From NCBI RefSeq assembly GCF_003350535.1, contig NZ_QQBB01000001.1, positions 124,001 through 188,000 of the forward strand: a stretch of 64,000 nucleotides of DNA, in the 5' to 3' direction. A program made the translations under genes and the position numbers. Shown here piece by piece: positions 1 to 9,715 of the stretch (the stretch's first letter is position 1; each line of letters opens with the position of its first letter). Below the pieces are notes generated by a model. The model saw nothing but the letters and a program-made list of their open reading frames with translations. It made no database searches and had not been told where the DNA came from. This stretch comes from Microvirga subterranea (GTDB lineage Bacteria; Pseudomonadota; Alphaproteobacteria; Rhizobiales; Beijerinckiaceae).

Positions 1-840
1 GAGGGCATCGGCGAGGCGCATCTTGGCCGAACCCGGCCGCAGGGGCTTCTGCTGGCTCTCGTGCGGCACCCAGCCGGAGAGCCAGACGATCTCGAAGGTG
101 GCGGGAAGCCGCCCGTCCGGATCGGCGAAGCGCTCGGCATAGATCTGCGCCGCCCGGAGCAGGGTGGTGCGCCGCAAGGGAGTCCTGCGTCGATCGTTGA
201 GGGCATTCGAGAAGCCCATCAGCCGGAGATCCCGCATGAGCGCAAAGGGATCCCCATAGCGCACCCGCACCACCTCCGAATCGGCCACCGGCAGGGCTAA
301 GCCCGCCCGCTGCAGCAGCCCGCCGAGGTCGCGCACGTCCGCGAAGGGAGCCACCCGGGGGCTGACGCCGCCTTCCAGCTCGGACTCGGCCTGGGTGAAG
401 GCCTGGCGCAGCTCCGTGAGGGTCGCCCCGCCGAGCACCGCCCCGAGGAAGAGCCCGTCGGGCTTGAGCGCCCGGCGGATCTGCACGAGGGTGCCAGGCA
501 GGTCGTTGACGCTCTGGAGGGCCAGGAGCGAGACCGCGAGATCGAAGCGCCCGCCGGCGAAAGGCAGGCGCTCCTCGTCACCCAGGATGGCTCCTGGCTC
601 GGGCAGCGATGCCAGACGCACCACCTGCTCCGCCCGGCCGGACCGGCGCAGCGCCTCGGCGACCGCAGGCGTCGGCGTTCCGACGTCGAGGGCGAGCGGG
701 AACGCCCGCAGGACCGTGGAGAGGCGCTCCTCCAGGTCGCCGACCGCGCGCTCGAGCAGGAAATCGGCATAGCCGGCCTTCAGCGCGCGGGCGAGGCGGC
801 GGCGGACGAGGGGACGGTCGAAGACGAGAGGTGCGCTCAT
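1..840 (-). CDS. SAM-dependent methyltransferase, BioC/NDUFAF5-like (3' end outside window)
   Basis: The frame is open from an ATG at 840 down to base 1, so 280 codons are present and the C-terminus lies beyond the left edge. The protein has a class I methyltransferase layout: a helical N-terminus, an ALDVG strand-1 motif, and LKPDGLFLGAVLGG typical of the BioC/NDUFAF5 group. The visible end (SGWVPHESQQKPLRPGSAK) is characteristic of alphaproteobacterial homologues. The SAM loop reads DVGTPTP rather than DxGxGxG, a degenerate form I believe is shared by close relatives. It is divergent from comF. The substrate is unknown; a role in complex I hydroxylation, as for NDUFAF5, is inference only. 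Confidence 0.75.
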   Translation of the reverse strand, partial: MSAPLVFDRPLVRRRLARALKAGYADFLLERAVGDLEERLSTVLRAFPLALDVGTPTPAVAEALRRSGRAEQVVRLASLPEPGAILGDEERLPFAGGRFDLAVSLLALQSVNDLPGTLVQIRRALKPDGLFLGAVLGGATLTELRQAFTQAESELEGGVSPRVAPFADVRDLGGLLQRAGLALPVADSEVVRVRYGDPFALMRDLRLMGFSNALNDRRRTPLRRTTLLRAAQIYAERFADPDGRLPATFEIVWLSGWVPHESQQKPLRPGSAKMRLADAL

Positions 841-940
841 GAGCGCCCGATATGGCGTGAAAATGCCCGAGAACCAAGGGCCAATCGTCCTCTCCGAACG
901 GAGAGATGCGGGAGGGCGGGGGCGGCGCTAAGCTCGGCGC

Positions 941-1705
941 ATGACAGGATGGCTCGATCGACGCCGGGTGGGCGCCGCCCTCAGCCGGGTCTCCGGCTTC
1001 CTGCTCGGCCTCCTCTACCCGCCGACCTGCATCGCCTGCCAGGCGGCCACGGGCGAGCCGCATGCGCTGTGCGCCGCCTGCTGGTCCGGTATCCGCTTCA
1101 TCGAGCGGCCCTTTTGCGAACGGCTCGGAACGCCCTTCGCGGTCGATCTCGGCCAGCCGCTCCTCTCGCCTGCCGCCATCGCCGATCCGCCGGTCTTCGG
1201 CCGCGCCCGGGCGGCGGCGGAATACGACGGCACGGCGAGCCTCCTCGTGCACCGGCTCAAGTACGACGACCGGCCTGAGCTCGCCCGGGCGCTGGGGACC
1301 ATGATGGCCCGGGCCGGCGCGGAGGTGCTGGCCGACGCCGACGTGATCGTGCCGGTGCCCCTCCACCGCTGGCGCCTGTGGCGGCGGCGGTTCAACCAGG
1401 CCATGGCGCTCGCCGCCAGGGTCTCGGCGGCGAGCGGCGTGCCCTGCGACCCGTTCCTGCTCGCCCGCGTGAAGCGAACCCGCCGGCAGGTCGGCCTCAC
1501 CCGGACCCAGCGGCAGGAGAACCTGCAGGGCGCCTTCCGGGTCCCACCCGAGGCCAAAGCGCGGCTGAAGGGCAAACGCGTCCTCCTCGTTGACGACGTG
1601 CTCACCACGGGCGCCACCGCGAACGCCGCCTCGCGCGCGCTCCTGCGCGGCGGTGCGGCCTCAGTGGATATTCTCGCCTTCGCCCGCGTTGTGACAGAGG
1701 CCTGA
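941..1705 (+). CDS. comF: ComF family phosphoribosyltransferase-like protein
   Basis: The 254-residue protein has an N-terminal zinc ribbon (Cys30, Cys33, Cys44, Cys47) followed by a type I phosphoribosyltransferase domain. Its PRPP-binding loop, VLLVDDVLTTGAT, lies about 45 residues from the C-terminus. ComF proteins are linked to DNA uptake in naturally competent bacteria. In alphaproteobacteria the gene usually sits next to grxC, as here, and its biochemical role is not settled. The length is normal and the ORF intact. The start at 941 follows a divergent promoter region shared with the methyltransferase gene. Confidence 0.85.
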   Translation: MTGWLDRRRVGAALSRVSGFLLGLLYPPTCIACQAATGEPHALCAACWSGIRFIERPFCERLGTPFAVDLGQPLLSPAAIADPPVFGRARAAAEYDGTASLLVHRLKYDDRPELARALGTMMARAGAEVLADADVIVPVPLHRWRLWRRRFNQAMALAARVSAASGVPCDPFLLARVKRTRRQVGLTRTQRQENLQGAFRVPPEAKARLKGKRVLLVDDVLTTGATANAASRALLRGGAASVDILAFARVVTEA

Positions 1706-1750
1706 CCAATCCTATATGTCACTCTCTTGCCTGACGGAGACCTGTCCGAG

Positions 1751-2008
1751 ATGCCCGACATCACGATCTACACGAAAAGCTGGTGCCCCTACTGCGCCGC
1801 CGCCAAGAAGCTGCTCGAGGAGAAAGGCGCCGCCTTCACCGAGATCGACATCGAGGCGAAGCCCGAGAAGCGCGCGGAGATGATCCAGAAGGCCGGCGGC
1901 CGCTCCACCGTGCCGCAGATCTTCATCGGCGGCCGGCACGTGGGCGGCTGCGACGACCTCTACGCCATGGATGACAGGGGCCAGCTCGAGCCGCTATTAG
2001 AAGCTTGA
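1751..2008 (+). CDS. grxC: Glutaredoxin 3 (GrxC)
   Basis: An 85-residue dithiol glutaredoxin with the active site CPYC at residues 12-15, the TVPQIFI cis-proline region and the GGCDDL glutathione-binding end. It reduces disulfides using glutathione in the cytoplasm. The ATG at 1751 gives the standard family N-terminus (MPDITIYTKSWC). A TTG eight codons upstream is in frame but unlikely to be the start. The gene lies 45 nt after comF and just before the nitrilase gene, probably co-transcribed. Confidence 0.92.
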   Translation: MPDITIYTKSWCPYCAAAKKLLEEKGAAFTEIDIEAKPEKRAEMIQKAGGRSTVPQIFIGGRHVGGCDDLYAMDDRGQLEPLLEA

Positions 2009-2028
2009 GACCAACCCGCGAGAACCCG

Positions 2029-2892
2029 ATGACCTCGATCCGCTTCAAAGCCGCCTGCGTCCAGATGCGCTCCGGGCGCGACCCGCTCAAGAACCGCGAC
2101 GCTGCGGCGGCTCTCGTGCGCGAGGCCGCAGCGCAAGGGGCCGATTTCGTCCAGACGCCGGAGATGACCTCGCTGGTGTGCCGGGACCGGGCCGAGCTGT
2201 TCGACAAGGTCGGGCCGGAGGAGCAGGACCCGACACTCGCCGCTCTGCGCGAGGTGGCGCGGGAGCGGGGCGTCGTGGTGCATCTGGGTTCGATCGCCGT
2301 GAAGGACGGCGACAAGGTCGCCAACCGCGCCTTCCTGATCGGCCAGGACGGCGGGATCGTCGCCTCCTACGACAAGATTCACCTCTACGACGTGGATCTT
2401 CCCAACGGCGAGAGCTGGCGCGAATCGGCCACCTATACGGGCGGCGACCGCGCGGTGCTGGCTGAGACCCCCTGGGGGTGGCTTGGGCTGACGATCTGCT
2501 ACGACGTGCGCTTCGCGGCGCTCTACAAGGCGCTGGCCGAAAACGGCGCCTCGTTCCTGTCGGCCCCGGCCGCCTTCACGAAGCAGACCGGCGAGGCGCA
2601 CTGGCACGTGCTGCACCGGGCGCGCGCCATCGAGACCGGCTCCTTCATGATCTCGGCCGCCCAAGGCGGCCTGCACGAGGACGGCCGAGAGACCTACGGC
2701 CATTCCCTCATCGTCGATCCCTGGGGCCGGGTGCTGGCGGAGGGCGGCACCGAGCCGGGCGTGATCCTGGCCGAGATCGACACCGGCCTCGTGGCGGAAG
2801 CCCGCGGCCGCATCCCGACCCTCAAGAACGCCAGGGGCTTCCAGGTGGAGGCGGTTGCCGCCACGGCGCCCGCGAAGGCCGCATCGGCCTGA
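2029..2892 (+). CDS. Carbon-nitrogen hydrolase (Nit-type amidase)
   Basis: A 287-residue nitrilase-superfamily protein. The catalytic triad is visible: Glu45 in QTPEM, Lys116 in YDKIHLYDVDLP and Cys157 in TICYDVRF. The DVDLPNGESWRES stretch is typical of the Nit1/deaminated-glutathione amidase group, so hydrolysis of deaminated glutathione or a similar omega-amide is the likely reaction. The neighbouring glutaredoxin fits a glutathione-repair theme, though this order is simply common in the group. The ATG at 2029 is preferred over an in-frame TTG at 2005 that overlaps grxC. Confidence 0.85.
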   Translation: MTSIRFKAACVQMRSGRDPLKNRDAAAALVREAAAQGADFVQTPEMTSLVCRDRAELFDKVGPEEQDPTLAALREVARERGVVVHLGSIAVKDGDKVANRAFLIGQDGGIVASYDKIHLYDVDLPNGESWRESATYTGGDRAVLAETPWGWLGLTICYDVRFAALYKALAENGASFLSAPAAFTKQTGEAHWHVLHRARAIETGSFMISAAQGGLHEDGRETYGHSLIVDPWGRVLAEGGTEPGVILAEIDTGLVAEARGRIPTLKNARGFQVEAVAATAPAKAASA

Positions 2893-2950
2893 CGGCGCGG
2901 CGACGCCCGCGAACCTTGGCATCACGCGATCCCATTCCCATCTCACAGCC

Positions 2951-3394
2951 ATGATCAAGTACGCCCTGGCCTGCGAGCAGGCCCACGAGTTCGAAAGCTG
3001 GTTTCCGTCGAGCGACGCCTATGAGGCGCAGCGCAAGCGCGGCTTCGTGACCTGCCCGTACTGCAACTCTTCCAAGGTGGACAAGCAGATCATGGCTCCC
3101 CGGATCGCCCGCACCGACAAGGAGCCTGCTCCCGCGCCGCAGCCGCAGCCCGTGGCGGCCTTCTCCGAGAAGGAGCGGGAACTCCGCGCCATGATCCGGG
3201 CTGTGCGCGAGCACGTGATGCAGAACGCCGAGAACGTCGGCCGCGGCTTCGCCGAGGAGGCGCGCAAGATGCATTACGGCGAGGCCGAGGAACGCTCGAT
3301 CTACGGCGAGGCCGACGGGACCGAGGTCCGCTCCCTGCTGGAGGAGGGAATCGGCATCCTGCCCCTGCCCGTCCTGCCGGACGACCGGAACTAG
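2951..3394 (+). CDS. DUF1178 family protein
   Basis: A 147-residue protein starting MIKYALACEQAHEFESWF, the signature N-terminus of DUF1178. It has a CPYC pair near residue 37 that could bind a metal, followed by a proline/glutamine-rich linker and a helical C-terminal half ending in LPLPVLPDD. The function of the family is unknown. It follows the Nit gene by 58 nt on the same strand, the usual arrangement in Rhizobiales, so co-transcription is likely. Confidence 0.85.
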   Translation: MIKYALACEQAHEFESWFPSSDAYEAQRKRGFVTCPYCNSSKVDKQIMAPRIARTDKEPAPAPQPQPVAAFSEKERELRAMIRAVREHVMQNAENVGRGFAEEARKMHYGEAEERSIYGEADGTEVRSLLEEGIGILPLPVLPDDRN

Positions 3395-3456
3395 CCGGCT
3401 CGACCTTTTTGCCGGATGCCCCATTTCAACCCGCACGAGCAGGCGGGGCATCTTCC

Positions 3457-3978
3457 TTGGCGGTCTATTTCACGAGCGACACCCATTTCGGCGATCCGCG
3501 CGTGCTGCGCATCGACAAGCGCCCGTTCAAGACGATCTCCGAGCACGACGAGGCGCTGATCGCCCGCTGGAACGAGACCGTCGGGCCCGACGACGAGGTC
3601 TGGCACCTCGGCGACTTCGCCCTGCATGTGCGGCCGGAGCGGATCGACGAGTTGCTCGGCCTCCTCCACGGGCGCAAGCACCTGATCACCGGAAACAACG
3701 ACGGGCCGGCGACGCTGGCGGCGAAGGGCTGGGAAAGCGTGCAGGCCTACGCCGAGGTCAAGGTCGACGACCATGCCCTGGTGCTCTGCCACTACGCCTT
3801 CCGCACCTGGAAGAACATGGGCCGCGGCTGGCTCGACCTGCACGGCCACTCCCACGGCAAGCTCAAGCGCCAGACAAGGCAGTTCGACGTGGGCGTCGAT
3901 GCCTGGGACTACCGGCCGGTCACCTTGGAGCAGCTTCTAAGTTCCTCCCGGATTCGTCATCGGACAGCTCACGCTTGA
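3457..3978 (+). CDS. Calcineurin-like metallophosphoesterase
   Basis: All the metal-binding blocks of the calcineurin-like fold are present in order: SDTHFGD, HLGDFAL, TGNND and HGHSHGK. The third block has Asn where classical enzymes have His (GNHD), a variant seen in this small cytoplasmic subfamily. No ATG fits. A TTG at 3457 (LAVYFTSDTHF) gives the usual short N-terminus and follows a G-rich stretch. A TTG at 3409 would add 16 residues. The substrate is unknown; a phosphomonoester or phosphodiester is expected. Confidence 0.75.
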   Translation: MAVYFTSDTHFGDPRVLRIDKRPFKTISEHDEALIARWNETVGPDDEVWHLGDFALHVRPERIDELLGLLHGRKHLITGNNDGPATLAAKGWESVQAYAEVKVDDHALVLCHYAFRTWKNMGRGWLDLHGHSHGKLKRQTRQFDVGVDAWDYRPVTLEQLLSSSRIRHRTAHA

Positions 3979-4035
3979 GCCTTCCGTCCGTGAACCGCGC
4001 GCCCTATGACCCGTTCTCTTCTAAAGGAGACGGGA

Positions 4036-5265
4036 ATGGATCAGGGGCGGGGCGAGGCCGGAGCGATCACCAGGACGGGGCGCATCTCGCTGATGCGGCG
4101 GTTCTTCGACAGCGAGGCTTCGGGCGGCATGATCCTCATGGGCGTGACGGTGGTGGCGCTCGCCGTCGCCAACTCGCCCGCGGCCGGGCTCTATTTCGGC
4201 GTGCTCAAGACCTACGTGCTGGGCCTCTCCATCCTGCACTGGATCAACGACGCCCTCATGGCCGTGTTCTTCCTGCTGGTCGGGCTCGAGATCAAGCGCG
4301 AGTTCCTGGACGGACAGCTCTCCACCTGGCCGCGGCGGGTCCTGCCCGGCATCGCGGCCTTCGGCGGCATGCTAGTGCCGGCGCTGGTCTACGTGGCCGT
4401 GACCTGGAACGAGCCGACGCTCCTGCGCGGCTGGGCGATTCCCGCCGCCACCGACATCGCCTTCGCGCTCGGCGTCCTGGCGATCCTCGGGACGCGGGTG
4501 CCGACCTCCCTCAAGATCTTCCTCACGGCTCTGGCGATCCTCGACGATCTCGGGGCGATCGTGATCATCGCGCTCTTCTATACGGGAGACCTCGCCCTGC
4601 CGATGCTGGGGCTCGCCGCCTTGAGCCTCGCGGTGCTCGTCGCCCTCAACCGCTTCGGGGTCACGGCGCTCACGCCCTATCTGGCGGTCGGCGCCCTCCT
4701 CTGGTTCTTCGTGCTGAAATCGGGCATCCACGCGACGCTGGCCGGTGTTGCGCTTGCCTTGACGATCCCGCTCCAGGCCGAGCCGAAGAAAACGAGGGCG
4801 GAGGATTCCCCGCTCCACGTCCTGGAGCATGCCCTCCAGCCCTGGGTCGCCTACGCGATCATCCCGATCTTCGGCTTCGCCAATGCGGGCGTGTCCTTCG
4901 CGGGGCTCTCGGTCGACGCGATCCTGGCTCCTCTGCCCCTCGGCATCGCCCTGGGACTGTTCCTCGGCAAGCAGATCGGCGTCTTTGCCTTCTCGGAGCT
5001 CGCCATCCGGCTCGGCCTCGCGGACGTGCCGGCGGGCGCCACGCGCCTGCAATGCTACGGGGTGGCGCTCCTGTGCGGCATCGGCTTCACCATGAGCCTG
5101 TTCATCGGGGCGCTCGCCTTCCCCAACAATCCGGATCTGATCGACGCCACCAAGATCGGCGTCCTCACCGGATCCCTGCTCTCGGCGCTGGTCGGCTTCC
5201 TGATCCTGCGGGTCGCCCCCCGGGAGCAGACCCCGGCCTATCGGGCGGCAGCCAGCAGCATGTAG
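4036..5265 (+). CDS. nhaA: Na+/H+ antiporter NhaA
   Basis: A 409-residue protein with about 12 membrane segments. The diagnostic NhaA elements are present: [17 protein letters not shown] and the paired aspartates of [10 protein letters not shown], which carry ions in E. coli NhaA. It exports Na+ in exchange for H+ across the inner membrane. The ATG at 4036 was chosen because AAAGGAG (4023-4029) lies just upstream; an ATG at 4006 has no such site. The 3' end overlaps the convergent ubiG gene by 28 bp. Confidence 0.92.
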   Translation: MDQGRGEAGAITRTGRISLMRRFFDSEASGGMILMGVTVVALAVANSPAAGLYFGVLKTYVLGLSILHWINDALMAVFFLLVGLEIKREFLDGQLSTWPRRVLPGIAAFGGMLVPALVYVAVTWNEPTLLRGWAIPAATDIAFALGVLAILGTRVPTSLKIFLTALAILDDLGAIVIIALFYTGDLALPMLGLAALSLAVLVALNRFGVTALTPYLAVGALLWFFVLKSGIHATLAGVALALTIPLQAEPKKTRAEDSPLHVLEHALQPWVAYAIIPIFGFANAGVSFAGLSVDAILAPLPLGIALGLFLGKQIGVFAFSELAIRLGLADVPAGATRLQCYGVALLCGIGFTMSLFIGALAFPNNPDLIDATKIGVLTGSLLSALVGFLILRVAPREQTPAYRAAASSM

Positions 5266-5981
5266 TTGACCGCCATGTCGGACGAGAGAGCCCACTCGCC
5301 GCGGAGCGGATTGTAGACCACGCCGGTCGTGTCCGCGACCCGGAAGCCCGCCGCCTCGATGGCGGCGGTCAGTTCGTCCGGGGTCACGAACTTGTCCCAT
5401 TCGTGAGTGCCCTTCGGCAGCCAGCCGAGCACGTACTCAGCCCCCACGATCGCGAGCGCGAAGGAGCGCAGGGTCCGGTTGAGGGTCGCCATAGCGAGCG
5501 CGCCGCCGGGCTTCACCGCCTTTACGCAGGCGTCCACGAAGGCCTGCACGTCGGCCACATGCTCCACCACCTCCATGGCGAGCACCATGTCGAAGGTCTC
5601 CCCCCGGTCCACCACCGCCTCGACAGTCTCGTTGCGGTAGTCGATGCCGAGGCCGCTGCGTTCCGCGTGGAGCCGGGCGACCGAGACGTTGGTGGGGGCG
5701 GGATCGAGCCCCGTCACGGTGGCGCCGAGCCGGGCGAGCGGCTCGGACAGGACGCCGCCGCCGCAGCCCACGTCGAGGATCGTGAGCCCCTCCAGCGACC
5801 GGGGCGAGCGCGGGTCGCGCCCGAACCGGCGGCAGGCCTCGTCCCGGACATAGGCCAGCCGGATCGGGTTGAACTTGTGCAGGACCCGCATCGGCCCCTT
5901 CGGGTCCCACCACGTCTCGGCGATTCCCTCGAAGCGGGCGACCTCGGCCGGGTCGATGGTGGTCGATGCGCCCTCGGACAT
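5238..5981 (-). CDS. ubiG: Ubiquinone biosynthesis O-methyltransferase UbiG
   Basis: A 247-residue class I methyltransferase with SAM motif [16 protein letters not shown] and the UbiG-specific N-terminal stretch [19 protein letters not shown]. The [10 protein letters not shown] segment that follows is also typical. UbiG performs both O-methylations of the ubiquinone ring at the inner face of the membrane. It is divergent from lysC, the usual alphaproteobacterial arrangement. Its last codons overlap the end of nhaA on the other strand. Confidence 0.95.
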   Translation of the reverse strand: MSEGASTTIDPAEVARFEGIAETWWDPKGPMRVLHKFNPIRLAYVRDEACRRFGRDPRSPRSLEGLTILDVGCGGGVLSEPLARLGATVTGLDPAPTNVSVARLHAERSGLGIDYRNETVEAVVDRGETFDMVLAMEVVEHVADVQAFVDACVKAVKPGGALAMATLNRTLRSFALAIVGAEYVLGWLPKGTHEWDKFVTPDELTAAIEAAGFRVADTTGVVYNPLRGEWALSSDMAVNYMLLAAAR

Positions 5982-6122
5982 CGGATACTCCTGTTGCCCC
6001 CTCGCAATGGAGGGGGCGTGTGCAATTCTGCGCGTTGACAGCGCGCGGCCCCGCCGTCATGTATACGCGCCTTTTCGCGCCGCGAAGGGGCAAAATTTCC
6101 CTCTTTCACGGCCTTTTCGCCC

Positions 6123-7361
6123 ATGCCCCGTCTCGTCATGAAGTTCGGCGGTACGTCCGTCGCCACGGTTGAACGCATCCGCAATGTGGCGCGGCACGTC
6201 AAACGCGAGGTCGAGGCCGGCTACGACGTGGCCGTGGTGGTCTCCGCCATGTCGGGCAAGACCAACGAGCTCGTCGGCTGGGTCAAGGAGGCCTCGGCGC
6301 TCTACGATTCGAAGGAATACGACACGGTCGTGGCCTCGGGCGAGCAGGTGACCTCGGGGCTGCTCGCCGTCGCGCTCCAGGAAATGGGCCTCAAGGCCCG
6401 CTCGTGGCAGGGCTGGCAGATCCCGATCATGACGTCGGACGCCCACGGCTCCGCCCGGATCGCCGCCATCGACGGCACCGGCATCCTCCAGGGCTTTTCC
6501 AAGGATCGCGAGATCGCCGTGGTGTCGGGCTTCCAGGGCGTGCACCAGCCCACGGGGCGCATCACGACGCTCGGCCGCGGCGGCTCGGACACCAGCGCCG
6601 TTGCGCTCGCGGCCGCCATCCAGGCGGAGCGCTGCGACATCTATACCGACGTGGACGGCGTCTACACCACCGATCCCCGAATCGTGTCCAAGGCCCGGCG
6701 CCTGGATAAGGTATCCTACGAGGAAATGCTGGAAATGGCCTCGCTCGGGGCCAAGGTGCTTCAGGTCCGCTCGGTCGAGCTCGCCATGATGCACCGGGTG
6801 CCGACCTACGTGCGCTCCAGCTTCGACGACCCTGCCGACCCGAAGCTCGGCACCCTGATCTGCGACGAGGAAGACATCATGGAACAGCAGGTTGTGACGG
6901 GCATCGCCTATTCCCGCGACGAAGCCCAGATCACGTTACGGAACGTCGCGGACAAGCCCGGCATCGCCGCCTCGATCTTCGTGCCGCTGGCCGAAGCCAA
7001 CGTGAACGTGGACATGATCATCCAGGTCGTGTCGGACGACACCACCACGACGGACATCACCTTCACGGTCCCGGCCGCAGACTACGAGCGGGCCTGTTCG
7101 GTGCTCAACCAGCACAAGGACGATATCCAGTTCCGGGACCTCCAGGGCGCCACCGACGTGGTGAAGGTCTCGGCCATCGGGGTCGGCATGAGAAGCCACG
7201 CCGGCGTCGCCGCCAAGGCCTTCAAGGCCCTGGCCGACAAGGGCATCAACATCCGGGCCATTACAACTTCCGAGATCAAATTCTCGGTCCTGATCGACTC
7301 GGCGTACACGGAGCTTGCCGTGCGCACGCTCCACTCGCTATACGGCCTTGATCAAGCCTGA
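6123..7361 (+). CDS. lysC: Aspartate kinase
   Basis: A 412-residue protein opening with LVMKFGGTSV and carrying GRGGSDTSAVALAAA, the aspartate and ATP-binding elements. Two ACT domains follow from about residue 265, where feedback inhibition by lysine and/or threonine would act. It catalyses the first step toward Lys, Met, Thr and diaminopimelate. The length matches the monofunctional LysC family, and the upstream region is shared with divergent ubiG. It is followed by ptsP after a strong GC hairpin. Confidence 0.95.
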   Translation: MPRLVMKFGGTSVATVERIRNVARHVKREVEAGYDVAVVVSAMSGKTNELVGWVKEASALYDSKEYDTVVASGEQVTSGLLAVALQEMGLKARSWQGWQIPIMTSDAHGSARIAAIDGTGILQGFSKDREIAVVSGFQGVHQPTGRITTLGRGGSDTSAVALAAAIQAERCDIYTDVDGVYTTDPRIVSKARRLDKVSYEEMLEMASLGAKVLQVRSVELAMMHRVPTYVRSSFDDPADPKLGTLICDEEDIMEQQVVTGIAYSRDEAQITLRNVADKPGIAASIFVPLAEANVNVDMIIQVVSDDTTTTDITFTVPAADYERACSVLNQHKDDIQFRDLQGATDVVKVSAIGVGMRSHAGVAAKAFKALADKGINIRAITTSEIKFSVLIDSAYTELAVRTLHSLYGLDQA

Positions 7362-7400
7362 TTGACGTGTCGTCGATGAGGCTGCGACACTGAACGCTCA

Positions 7401-7421
7401 GCCGGCGGTTGTTCCGCCGGC
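7401..7421 (+). terminator. GC-rich hairpin between lysC and ptsP
   Basis: A perfect 8-bp stem (GCCGGCGG, 7401-7408, with CCGCCGGC, 7414-7421) closes a TTGTT loop 40 nt after the lysC stop. No T-run follows, so it is not a standard intrinsic terminator. It may act as a 3'-end stabiliser, a pause site or a processing hairpin between the two genes. Confidence 0.35.
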
Positions 7422-7447
7422 CACATAGGACGGGAACCGATAAGCTC

Positions 7448-9715
7448 ATGCCTACCGCTCCCGGCGGTCCGCGCCTCCTGCTGCGCCGCCTCCGCGAGAT
7501 CATGGCGGAGCCGGTCGGCGCGCAAGACCGTCTCGACAAGATCGTCATTCTGATCGCCGCGAACATGGTGGCGGAGGTCTGCTCCGTCTACGTGATGCGC
7601 GGCGACGGCGTGCTCGAGCTCTTCGCCACCGAGGGCCTCAACCGCGAGGCGGTGCACCTCACGACCATGCGGGCGGGCGAAGGCCTCGTGGGTCTCATCG
7701 CCTCGACCGCCGAGCCGCTCGCCCTCTCGGACGCCCAGAGCCACCCGTCCTTCTCCTACAAGCCTGAGACGGGCGAGGAGATCTACCACGCCTTCCTGGG
7801 CGTGCCGCTCCTGCGCGCCGGCAACACGCTGGGCGTCCTGGTCGTCCAGAACCGCACCTACCGGGTCTACACGGAAGAAGAGATCGAGGCGCTCCAGACC
7901 ACCGCCATGGTGCTGGCCGAGATGCTCGCCTCGGGCGAGCTCCAGGCGCTGGCCCCGGTGGATACGGGAATCGCCCTGCGCCGCCCCGTGCACCAGAAGG
8001 GGGTCGCCCTCGCGGACGGCGTCGGCCTCGGCTACGTGGTCCTGCACGAGCCGCGGGTGGTGGTGAAGAACCTGATCGCCGAGAACGTCGAGGCCGAGCT
8101 GAGCCGCCTCGAGGAGGCCATCCTGGAGGTGCGCACCTCCATCGACGAGCTGATCGAGCGCGGCGACGTGGCCCATCACGGGGAGCACCGGGAGGTCCTG
8201 GAGACCTTTCGCATGTTCGCCCACGACCAGGGCTGGCTGCGGCGCATGCGCGAGGCGGTCGCCTCGGGCCTCACGGCCGAGGCCGCCGTGGAACGGGTGC
8301 AGTCCGACAACCGCGCCCGCATGATGCGCCAGACCGACCCGTACCTGCGCGAGCGCCTGCACGACCTCGACGATCTGGCGAACCGCCTGCTCCACCGCCT
8401 CGTCGGGCGCAACCTGGTGGTCGGCACCAGCTCCCTGCCCGACAATGCCATCCTGGTCGCCCGCTCCATGGGACCGGCGGCGCTCCTCGATTACGACCGC
8501 TCCCGCCTGCGCGGCCTCGTGCTGGAGGAGGGCGGGCCCACCAGCCACATCGCCATCGTGGCGCGGGCGCTGGGCATCCCGGCGGTCGGCGAGATGGAGA
8601 ACGTCACCGCCCTGACCGAGCAGGGCGACGCCATCATCGTGGACGGCGCCGCGGGCGAGGTGCAGATCCGGCCGAGCCCGGACGTCGAGGCGGCCTATGC
8701 CGAGAAGGCGCGCCTGCGGGCCAAGCGCCAGGAGCAGTACCTCAAGCTCCGCGACGTGCCGGCCGTCACCAAGGACGGCGTCGCGGTGAACCTCCAGCTC
8801 AATGCCGGCCTTCTGGTCGACCTGCCGCATCTCGCCGAAACCGGCGCCAGCGGGGTCGGCCTGTTCCGGACCGAGCTGCAGTTCATGATCGCCGAGCGCA
8901 TGCCCTCGGCGAGCGAGCAGCAGGCCCTCTACAGCGCCGTCTTCGCGGCCGCCGAGGAGCGGCCGGTCACCTTCCGGACCCTGGACATCGGCGGCGACAA
9001 GATCCTGCCCTACATGCAGGCCGTGGAGGAGGAGAACCCGGCGCTGGGCTGGCGCGCGATCCGCATCGGCCTCGACCGGCCGGGCCTTCTGCGGGCCCAG
9101 GTGCGGGCGCTCCTGAAAGCGGCCGGCGGCCGGCCCCTGAAGATCATGTTCCCGATGGTGGCCACCTGCGACGAGTTCGTCCGGGCAAGAAGCCTCGTGG
9201 AGCGGGAGCGGGCGCATCTCTCCCATCACGGGCACCCCCTGCCCTCCGACCTGAAGCTCGGGGTGATGCTGGAGGTCCCGTCCCTCCTGTTCCAGCTCAA
9301 GGAAATCTGCGCGCTCGCCGACTTCGTCTCCATCGGGTCGAACGACCTGATGCAGTTCCTGTTCGCCATCGACCGGGAGAACCGCCGGGTCGCGGACCGC
9401 TTCGACCCCTTGAGCGCCCCCATGCTGCGGGCCCTCAAGATGGTGGCCGACGAGGCGCTGGCCTCCGGCTGCCAGGCGACGATCTGCGGCGAGATCGGCG
9501 GCCGTCCCCTGGAGGCCATGGCCCTGATCGGCCTCGGCTTCCGGTCGCTCTCCATGTCCCCGGCTGCCATCGGCCCGGTCAAGGCCATGCTGCTCGAGCT
9601 CCATGCCGGCGGCGTCGCCGACCTGATCGCCCAGGAGCTCGAACATGCCGGGGGCGGCGAAACGCTGCGTCCCAAGCTCCTTCGCTTTGCGGAAAGCCAT
9701 GGTATTCCGGTCTGA
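7448..9715 (+). CDS. ptsP: PEP-protein phosphotransferase of the nitrogen PTS (EI-Ntr, PtsP)
   Basis: A 755-residue protein with an N-terminal GAF domain (about residues 20-160) and the full enzyme I architecture. The phosphorylated His is His367 in [15 protein letters not shown]. The PEP-binding TIM barrel contains FRTEL and [10 protein letters not shown], and CGEIGG carries the proton-donor Cys. It passes phosphate from PEP to NPr and EIIA-Ntr in a regulatory cascade linked to nitrogen and potassium status. The ATG at 7448 gives the family N-terminus; the frame opens 39 nt earlier with a weak TTG. The stop overlaps prfA (TGATG). Confidence 0.95.
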   Translation: MPTAPGGPRLLLRRLREIMAEPVGAQDRLDKIVILIAANMVAEVCSVYVMRGDGVLELFATEGLNREAVHLTTMRAGEGLVGLIASTAEPLALSDAQSHPSFSYKPETGEEIYHAFLGVPLLRAGNTLGVLVVQNRTYRVYTEEEIEALQTTAMVLAEMLASGELQALAPVDTGIALRRPVHQKGVALADGVGLGYVVLHEPRVVVKNLIAENVEAELSRLEEAILEVRTSIDELIERGDVAHHGEHREVLETFRMFAHDQGWLRRMREAVASGLTAEAAVERVQSDNRARMMRQTDPYLRERLHDLDDLANRLLHRLVGRNLVVGTSSLPDNAILVARSMGPAALLDYDRSRLRGLVLEEGGPTSHIAIVARALGIPAVGEMENVTALTEQGDAIIVDGAAGEVQIRPSPDVEAAYAEKARLRAKRQEQYLKLRDVPAVTKDGVAVNLQLNAGLLVDLPHLAETGASGVGLFRTELQFMIAERMPSASEQQALYSAVFAAAEERPVTFRTLDIGGDKILPYMQAVEEENPALGWRAIRIGLDRPGLLRAQVRALLKAAGGRPLKIMFPMVATCDEFVRARSLVERERAHLSHHGHPLPSDLKLGVMLEVPSLLFQLKEICALADFVSIGSNDLMQFLFAIDRENRRVADRFDPLSAPMLRALKMVADEALASGCQATICGEIGGRPLEAMALIGLGFRSLSMSPAAIGPVKAMLLELHAGGVADLIAQELEHAGGGETLRPKLLRFAESHGIPV

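Noticed and set aside
3975-6038. A 687-codon frame running across nhaA and ubiG
   Set aside because: It is out of frame with both real genes and its product is Arg/Pro/Gly-rich without motifs.
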